Below are positions 59,250 through 64,000 of a stretch of DNA of 64,000 nucleotides, one piece after another. A program made the translations under genes and the position numbers. The stretch lies in NCBI GenBank assembly GCA_965662745.1, contig CBFIJK010000006.1, positions 1 through 64,000 on the forward strand, written 5' to 3'. The notes under the pieces were generated by a model, which searched no databases, was not told where the DNA came from, and saw nothing but the letters and a program-made list of their open reading frames with translations. Position 1 is the first letter of the stretch. Every line of letters starts with the position of its first letter. Source of the stretch: Anianibacter sp965662745. GTDB taxonomy: Bacteria; Pseudomonadota; Alphaproteobacteria; Rhodobacterales; Rhodobacteraceae.

Positions 59250-60062
59250 ATGCCATCCTCAGAGCTTGTTGTCCCTGCTCGAATGCCCCGAAACGAAGCC
59301 AAGCGGCTGCAAGCGGTGAAGCGAAGCGGGATGATGGACAGCGAAGTCGCCAGCCGTTTCTCGATCTACGTCGACATGGCCAAGCGGATTGCCGACTGCC
59401 CGGTCGCCTATACCGGACTGCTGGACGAGCACCGTCAGTACTTCCTTGCGCAATCGTTCGAAGGATCAATCGAGACCCTGACCGAGGTCGCGCGGGACAA
59501 GACCCTTTGCCAATACGCCCTGCTGCATACCCAGCCGCTGGTCGTTCCCGACCTGCGCGAACACCCGCAGCTCAAGCACAACGCGCTTGTGACGGACGAT
59601 CCGCACTGGGTGTTCTGGGTCGGCGTCCCGCTGGTGACCTCAGACGGCCTGGTGCTCGGGACGCTTTGCGTCGTTGACTACAAGCCGCGCACGCTGGACG
59701 ACGAAACGATCGCGCTGCTGCAGCGGCTTGCCGCAAACCTGACGCTGGTGATCGAGTTGCAGGCCGACCAGCGTGATGCCACCGCAGACCGGCTGGGCGA
59801 CCTGCTGAAGACGCTCGACAAGGAAGTGCCGGGCGTGGATTTCGTCACCGCGCGGGCGTTCGTGGACCTGTGCCTTTCCAAGCCGCTTTCAGGCGCGGGC
59901 AAAGCCGCCCTGCAGGCTGCCGGGCTTGCGGATGAACACGCAGCCATCACCGCAGAGGGCCGAAAGGTTCAAACCAGCACCGGGTTGTTCATACCCGACT
60001 ACAACAGCGCCCCGCGCGTTTTTGCGCAGCACAATATCGATGAATTGCTCTCAGGGCTTTGA
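59250..60062 (+). CDS. GAF-domain protein
   Basis: This 270-residue protein has a GAF domain (about 25-180): 'RIADCPVAYTGLLDEHRQYF', 'DKTLCQYALLHTQPLVVPDL', 'FWVGVPLVTSDGLVLGTLCV'. A C-terminal part of unknown type follows ('FVTARAFVDLCLSKPLSGAG'). There is no output domain. AAAGGAG lies nine bases before the ATG at 59250. The next gene is nine bases away, so they form a pair. Confidence 0.85.
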   Translation: MPSSELVVPARMPRNEAKRLQAVKRSGMMDSEVASRFSIYVDMAKRIADCPVAYTGLLDEHRQYFLAQSFEGSIETLTEVARDKTLCQYALLHTQPLVVPDLREHPQLKHNALVTDDPHWVFWVGVPLVTSDGLVLGTLCVVDYKPRTLDDETIALLQRLAANLTLVIELQADQRDATADRLGDLLKTLDKEVPGVDFVTARAFVDLCLSKPLSGAGKAALQAAGLADEHAAITAEGRKVQTSTGLFIPDYNSAPRVFAQHNIDELLSGL

Positions 60063-60071
60063 GGAACTCAG

Positions 60072-60386
60072 ATGTACGCGAAGCTATACAATATGAAATT
60101 TGCCACCATTGGCGATGCGAAGATCGCCGTCTCCTACGTCACCGAGGAGTTTGGACACCTGATCAGTGAATACGACGTTGCCAGCATGAACGTCACCCTA
60201 AGCGCGGATGGCGAGATGGGGATCTCGGTGCGCTTTGACGACGCCGAAACGCTCAAGGCCTTCGACAAGGAAAGCAAGAAAATGGTGGCCGAGCTTGAGA
60301 CCTCGTTCGATTGCCGGACGTCGCAGAAGACCGGCGTTGCGGTGTTCACGTTCGACCGAGAGGCCACTTTCGTCTCTGCGGTCTGA
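60072..60386 (+). CDS. Unrecognised 104-residue protein paired with GAF gene
   Basis: This small soluble protein has alternating strands and helices ('KIAVSYVTEEFGHLISEYDV', 'MGISVRFDDAETLKAF', 'TGVAVFTFDREATFVSAV'). I recognise no family. Its base composition and codon use fit the genome, AGGAACTCAG precedes the ATG, and a strong terminator follows, so it is a real gene. It may modulate the GAF protein. Confidence 0.75.
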   Translation: MYAKLYNMKFATIGDAKIAVSYVTEEFGHLISEYDVASMNVTLSADGEMGISVRFDDAETLKAFDKESKKMVAELETSFDCRTSQKTGVAVFTFDREATFVSAV

Positions 60387-60408
60387 TCAGGCTGCACCGA
60401 ACAACAAG

Positions 60409-60442
60409 AGGCCCCGGACAGGTTCTGTCCGGGGCCTTTTTT
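60409..60442 (+). terminator. Rho-independent terminator of the GAF operon
   Basis: A 12-pair stem (AGGCCCCGGACA with TGTCCGGGGCCT) with loop GGTTC is followed by TTTTT. It lies 22 bases after the 104-codon gene and between convergent genes. Confidence 0.95.
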
Positions 60443-60459
60443 CGGGTCCATTCGGACCT

Positions 60460-62016
60460 TTACTTTATGGTAATGCGACCATCGGTATACGGCTCGTACG
60501 GGCCGTTCGCGGCGAGGTATTCTGCGGTGACATCGGCAAGGTCGGGGCCGAAGTCATAGGCGTTCTCGGCATCGACGAACATGCTGTAGCCGTCACCGCC
60601 GTTGCGGACGTAGTTGTTGGACACCACGCCATAGGTCGCGTCCGTGTCGATCGGCTCGCCGCCGATCATCACGTCCGAGATGCGGCTGCCCGGCTCTGCG
60701 GTAGGATCAACCGCGAAGGACATGCCCGAGACCTGCGGGAAGCGGCCCGCGCCTTCCTCGATCTGGCTTGCGCCGTTCTCGAGCGCCTCGACAAGCGTCG
60801 CGCCCGTGACCTGGAAGGTCGACAGCGTGTTCTGGAACGGCAGGACCGTCAGAACCTCGCCCATGGTAACCTCGCCTTCGTCTATGGACGCGCGCAGACC
60901 GCCGCTGTTCGAGATCGCGACCTGGATGCCCTGATCGGCGACGCGGTCGAGCATGGCGTCGGCCACTAGGTTGCCCATCTCGCATTCCATCGCGCGGCAG
61001 ACCGACCGGTCGCCCTCGATGCTGGCAGAGGTCTCTGCCACGACGCGGTTGCGGATTTCGTCGAGCGGCTGGGCCGCTTCGGAAATGCGCGCCTTGGTGC
61101 CTTCATCCTCGGCCACCGAAGCGTCCATGATGATCGGTGCGCCCGAGGCTTCGGTCACGTTGCCCTCGTCGTCGAAGGTCACGTTCAACTCGCCCAGAAA
61201 CTTGCCATAGGCATAGGCCTGAACGATCTGCACGCCGTTCACTTCGGTCGGATAGGGGCCTTCCGCGCCCTCCATATCGCCCAGCAGCGTGTTCGAGTGG
61301 CCGCCAACGATCACATCCACTCCCGTGGTGTTCTCGGCAACGGTCTGGTCCACGCGGTAGCTGGAATGCGATAGGACGACGATCTTGTTGACGCCCATCT
61401 CGGTCAGCTTGTCGACTTCGCCCTGAACCGCCTCGGACGGATCGGTGAAGATGACATTCGGGCCGGGCGAGGCAAGCTCGTCCGTGTCCTGCGGCGTCAG
61501 GCCAATGAGGCCGATCTTTTCGCCGCCCTGCTCGATCACCACGGATTTCTGGATGGCATCGGCCAGCAGGTCTTCACCCGAGACATCGGCATTCGACATG
61601 AGGACCGGAAAATCGACAGCATCGACGAAGCCGCGCAGAACCTCGGGACCATCGTCGAATTCGTGGTTGCCCACGGTCATCGCCGTATAACCCATCTGGT
61701 TCATCATCTCGGCGGCCAGCTTGCCCTTATAGTAAGTGTAAAACAGCGTGCCCTGGAACTGATCGCCCCCATCGACGAGGATCCAGTTGTTCGACCGGCT
61801 CTTGGCGTCCGAAATCGCGGTCATCAGCCGCGCAGAGCCGCCAAAGCATTCGCCGGCGTCATTGTCTTCCGCCGAACAGCCCGAATCAAAGCGCGAGATC
61901 GGCTCGAACCGGGCGTGAAAGTCGTTGGTGTGCAGGATGGTCAGCTGGTAATCGGCCAGCGCGGCGCCCGAAGACAGCGCAAGCGCGGCTGCCGAGGCGA
62001 GAAAACGGTGTAGCAT
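60460..62016 (-). CDS. Secreted 5'-nucleotidase/metallophosphatase
   Basis: This 518-residue UshA/5'-nucleotidase-type protein has a signal peptide (about 1-22, ending 'GAALA'). The metal ligands are in 'LTILHTNDFHARFEPISR', 'WILVDGGDQFQGTLFYTYYK', 'AMTVGNHEFDDGPEVL' and 'VLSHSSYRVD' and 'DVIVGGHSNTLL'. The C-terminal domain includes 'AISNSGGLRASIDEGEVTMG' and 'NNYVRNGGDGYSMF'. It would release phosphate and nucleosides in the periplasm. AGGGAG precedes the ATG at 62016. Confidence 0.95.
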   Translation of the reverse strand: MLHRFLASAAALALSSGAALADYQLTILHTNDFHARFEPISRFDSGCSAEDNDAGECFGGSARLMTAISDAKSRSNNWILVDGGDQFQGTLFYTYYKGKLAAEMMNQMGYTAMTVGNHEFDDGPEVLRGFVDAVDFPVLMSNADVSGEDLLADAIQKSVVIEQGGEKIGLIGLTPQDTDELASPGPNVIFTDPSEAVQGEVDKLTEMGVNKIVVLSHSSYRVDQTVAENTTGVDVIVGGHSNTLLGDMEGAEGPYPTEVNGVQIVQAYAYGKFLGELNVTFDDEGNVTEASGAPIIMDASVAEDEGTKARISEAAQPLDEIRNRVVAETSASIEGDRSVCRAMECEMGNLVADAMLDRVADQGIQVAISNSGGLRASIDEGEVTMGEVLTVLPFQNTLSTFQVTGATLVEALENGASQIEEGAGRFPQVSGMSFAVDPTAEPGSRISDVMIGGEPIDTDATYGVVSNNYVRNGGDGYSMFVDAENAYDFGPDLADVTAEYLAANGPYEPYTDGRITIK

Positions 62017-62187
62017 GGGAAGCTCCCTGTCTGGTTTTGTAGCGGCACTTTGGCGAGGCTTTGGGTGGGTGTCAAAGTGCGCTTGCGCTTCCTTGGCGTC
62101 GCGGCCGTGGTTGCGCAGCGCGATCCGCACCCATCGCCTGAAAGATGGGCGCTTGACCCCGGCGCGGGGCCGGGGCATCCCCGATAC

Positions 62188-62526
62188 ATGCTGATTTACA
62201 AGATATTCCGCACCGATGAATGGGCCGCGTTTCAAGCGGCTGGATCGACACGCGGCGCGCCGATCGACCTGACCGATGGCTATATCCATTTCTCGACCGC
62301 GGATCAGGCGCGTGAAACCGCCGCCAAGCATTTCGCAGGCGAGGACGGCCTGTTCCTTGTCGCGGTCCCCGTGGACGGGCTGGGCGATGACCTGAAATGG
62401 GAAATCTCACGCGGCGGGGCCGAATTTCCGCATCTTTACAGGGTGCTCGACATGGACGACGTGGCCTGGGTGCGGCCCTTGCCGCTATCGGGGGACGCGC
62501 ATGAGTTTCCCGATGACATGGTCTGA
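62188..62526 (+). CDS. DUF952 family protein
   Basis: This 112-residue protein has 'LIYKIFRTDEWAAFQAAGST', 'DLTDGYIHFSTADQARETAA' and 'HLYRVLDMDDVAWVRPLPL', the DUF952 pattern. The family is related in fold to ADP-ribosyltransferase-like proteins, but activity is unproven. It is followed 21 bases later by pyrD on the same strand, a conserved pairing in alphaproteobacteria. Confidence 0.92.
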   Translation: MLIYKIFRTDEWAAFQAAGSTRGAPIDLTDGYIHFSTADQARETAAKHFAGEDGLFLVAVPVDGLGDDLKWEISRGGAEFPHLYRVLDMDDVAWVRPLPLSGDAHEFPDDMV

Positions 62527-62547
62527 CGCCCTGTCGGCTTGGCCAGG

Positions 62548-63606
62548 ATGAGCCTCGTCGAACAGGTCGGCCTGCGCGTTCTGCGCGCCTTCGATCCCGA
62601 GCGCGCGCATGGGCTTGCCCTGACCGCCTTGCGCCTCGGCGCCGGGCGCAGTCCAGGGCCTGTCACCTCGCCAAGGCTGGCCACCGAGATCGCAGGCCTG
62701 TCCCTTTCCAACCCGGTTGGCCTTGCGGCTGGATTTGACAAGAACGCCGTCGCTCTGCGCGCCCTGATGCGCTCGGGGTTCGGCTTTCTCGAGGTCGGCG
62801 CCGCCACTCCGCGCCCTCAGCCAGGAAACCCCCGCCCGCGTCTCTTTCGCCTGACCGAGGACCGCGCCGCGATCAATCGCTTCGGGTTCAACAATGACGG
62901 TGTGGACGCCATCACCAAACGCCTCGCTGCGCGGCCCAGCGGCATCCCTGTCGGCCTGAACCTTGGCGCGAACAAGGACAGCGAGGACCGCGCCGCCGAT
63001 TTCGCCCATGTCTTGAAGGCCGCAGGCCCCCATGTCGATTTCGCCACGGTAAATGTCTCTTCGCCCAACACCGAAAAGCTGCGCGATCTTCAAGGGGCCG
63101 CGGCGCTGCGCGCGCTTCTCATGGGCGTGATGGAGGCGCGCGAAAGCCTTGATCGCCGGGTCCCGATCTTCCTGAAAATCGCGCCCGACCTCTCGGATGA
63201 CGAGATCGGCGATATCGCGGGCGTCGCCATCGGCGCAGGGGTCGACGCGATCATCGCCACCAACACGACGCTGGCGCGCAGCGGGCTATACAGCCCCCAT
63301 TCCTCGGAAAAGGGCGGACTGTCGGGAAAACCCCTCTTCGAGAAATCGACCCGTGTGCTGGCGCGCCTGTCCTGGGAAACCGGCGGCGCGGTGCCCCTGA
63401 TCGGCGTCGGCGGGGTCGCGACGGCCGAAGACGCCTATGTCAAACTGCGCGCCGGGGCCTCTGCCGTGCAGCTTTACACCGCGATGGTCTATGACGGCCT
63501 GTCGCTCGCCACCTCCATCGCCGAAGGTCTCGACACGCTCCTCAAGGAGGACGGCGTGCTAAACATAAAGGATATCGTGGGAACCGGCCGCGACGTCTGG
63601 CTCTGA
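62548..63606 (+). CDS. pyrD: Dihydroorotate dehydrogenase (quinone)
   Basis: This 352-residue class 2 enzyme passes electrons from dihydroorotate to quinone at the membrane. It has the N-terminal membrane-associating helix region ('SLVEQVGLRVLRAFDPERAH'), 'GLAAGFDKNAVALRALM', 'NRFGFNNDGVDAI' and the catalytic Ser in 'VNVSSPNTEKLRDLQG'. The ATG at 62548 is preferred over a TTG nine bases earlier. Repeat copy D follows. Confidence 0.96.
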   Translation: MSLVEQVGLRVLRAFDPERAHGLALTALRLGAGRSPGPVTSPRLATEIAGLSLSNPVGLAAGFDKNAVALRALMRSGFGFLEVGAATPRPQPGNPRPRLFRLTEDRAAINRFGFNNDGVDAITKRLAARPSGIPVGLNLGANKDSEDRAADFAHVLKAAGPHVDFATVNVSSPNTEKLRDLQGAAALRALLMGVMEARESLDRRVPIFLKIAPDLSDDEIGDIAGVAIGAGVDAIIATNTTLARSGLYSPHSSEKGGLSGKPLFEKSTRVLARLSWETGGAVPLIGVGGVATAEDAYVKLRAGASAVQLYTAMVYDGLSLATSIAEGLDTLLKEDGVLNIKDIVGTGRDVWL

Positions 63607-63614
63607 TCCCCTTC

Positions 63615-63663
63615 CCCTTTGGTGTTGAAAAATATCCGGAAGAGCACGAGAGGGAACCTCTCG
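63615..63663 (+). repeat. TTTGGTGTT repeat, copy D, with hairpin
   Basis: It reads CCCCTTTGGTGTTGAAAAAT then ATCCGGAAGAG, nine bases after the pyrD stop. The following CGAGAGG-GAA-CCTCTCG (63647-63663) forms a seven-pair hairpin. The hairpin sequence differs from copies B and C, while the core is kept. Confidence 0.65.
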
Positions 63664-63774
63664 TACGGGCCGCGCGGGCTCGATGCCCGCAAGGACCGTT
63701 CTGCCCGGCAAACATCGCTGAAGCACGCGATCTGCGCTTGCCCCGGCCGAAGAAAAAACAGTAACGCAATTTCC

Positions 63775-64000
63775 ATGACCGGACCCAGCTACACCCCCCT
63801 TGTGCAAACCCTGCCCGCTTCTGTTCCCTTCGTGGGACCCGAGGCGCAGGAACGCGCGCGCGGCCGCAGCTTCGCGGCGCGGCTTGGCGCGAATGAAAGC
63901 GTTTTCGGCCCCTCTCCTCGCGCGATAGAGGCGATGGCCGAGGCGGCGCGCGATGTGTGGATGTATGGCGATCCCGAAAACCACGACCTGCGTCAGGCGC
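63775..64000 (+). CDS. PLP-dependent aminotransferase (HisC-like), 3' end outside window
   Basis: The first 75 codons are visible. 'FAARLGANESVFGPSPRAIE' and 'VWMYGDPENHDLRQ' match the start of class I/II aminotransferases of the histidinol-phosphate type ('LGANENPYGPSP...' in relatives). The ATG at 63775 lacks a strong ribosome site. The catalytic lysine and the rest lie beyond the window, so the substrate cannot be decided. Confidence 0.82.
   Translation, partial: MTGPSYTPLVQTLPASVPFVGPEAQERARGRSFAARLGANESVFGPSPRAIEAMAEAARDVWMYGDPENHDLRQA

Noticed and set aside
1..64000. CRISPR arrays, prophage genes, rRNA genes and replication origins
   Set aside because: I saw no regularly spaced direct repeats, no phage structural or integrase genes, no rRNA sequence and no iteron clusters.

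Overview
The window looks like chromosomal DNA of an alphaproteobacterium of the Rhodobacteraceae (Roseobacter-like group). GC content and third-position GC are high throughout. There is a SAM/SAH-type riboswitch leader in front of metK, a class known essentially only from Rhodobacterales. An Irr-type Fur regulator lies divergent to fabA-fabB-fabI, and the aroA-cmk-rpsA-ihfB order and a compact protocatechuate (pca) operon also fit. Species cannot be named from the sequence alone.

Layout. 1-2.2 kb: two overlapping regulator genes with near-identical N-terminal LuxR-type helix-turn-helix domains, one joined to a GAF domain and one to a TolB-like/TPR module. 2.3-4.2 kb: a decayed IS1182-type transposase and gene-poor DNA ending at tRNA-Ser(GCT). 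4.3-19.4 kb: mostly housekeeping genes (ychF, trpA, lldD-like, rplY, pth, trpB, trpF, ihfB). Among them are a small mercury-type pair (merF plus a Cys-rich protein), a broken AHSA1 gene, and a locus of two acidic-tailed PepSY-like proteins with a membrane LuxR regulator. 19.6-26.7 kb: rpsA, an orphan histidine kinase, cmk, aroA and trmB. 26.7-29.0 kb: a frameshifted gene, a methyltransferase and a sulfotransferase. 29.0-38.5 kb: metK with its riboswitch, then lnt, corC, ybeY, a chloramphenicol-phosphotransferase-like gene with an internal stop, phoH, two secreted proteins sharing a small Cys-containing module, miaB and a possible glycosyltransferase. 38.6-44.7 kb: an MFS transporter, a serine hydrolase, fabI-fabB-fabA, irr and an FKBP isomerase.

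44.9-57.9 kb is the catabolic part. A four-gene run (HAD dehalogenase-like, alpha/beta hydrolase, threonine-dehydratase-like, endonuclease/exonuclease/phosphatase) leads into pobA-pcaD-pcaC-pcaH-pcaG, then an esterase-like gene, a beta-keto-acid cleavage enzyme (BKACE) and pcaB. A Zn alcohol dehydrogenase and an enolase-superfamily dehydratase follow. PobA, PcaHG, PcaB, PcaC and PcaD together convert 4-hydroxybenzoate to 3-oxoadipate. No pcaIJ or pcaF is present. The BKACE gene, stop/start-overlapped with pcaB, could cleave 3-oxoadipate with acetyl-CoA to acetoacetate and succinyl-CoA; this is the most interesting functional hypothesis here.

58-64 kb holds a possible small RNA or orphan terminator, an SRAP protein, a DUF1992 protein, a GAF protein paired with an unrecognised 104-residue protein, a secreted 5'-nucleotidase, a DUF952 protein, pyrD and the start of an aminotransferase. 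Four copies of a short intergenic motif (TTTGGTGTT, A-rich, ATCC, usually followed by a hairpin) lie at about 36.1, 50.7, 55.3 and 63.6 kb. Three of them sit just after stop codons in the same orientation. At least four genes in the window are broken: the transposase, the AHSA1 gene, the 26.7-27.3 kb gene and the phosphotransferase.
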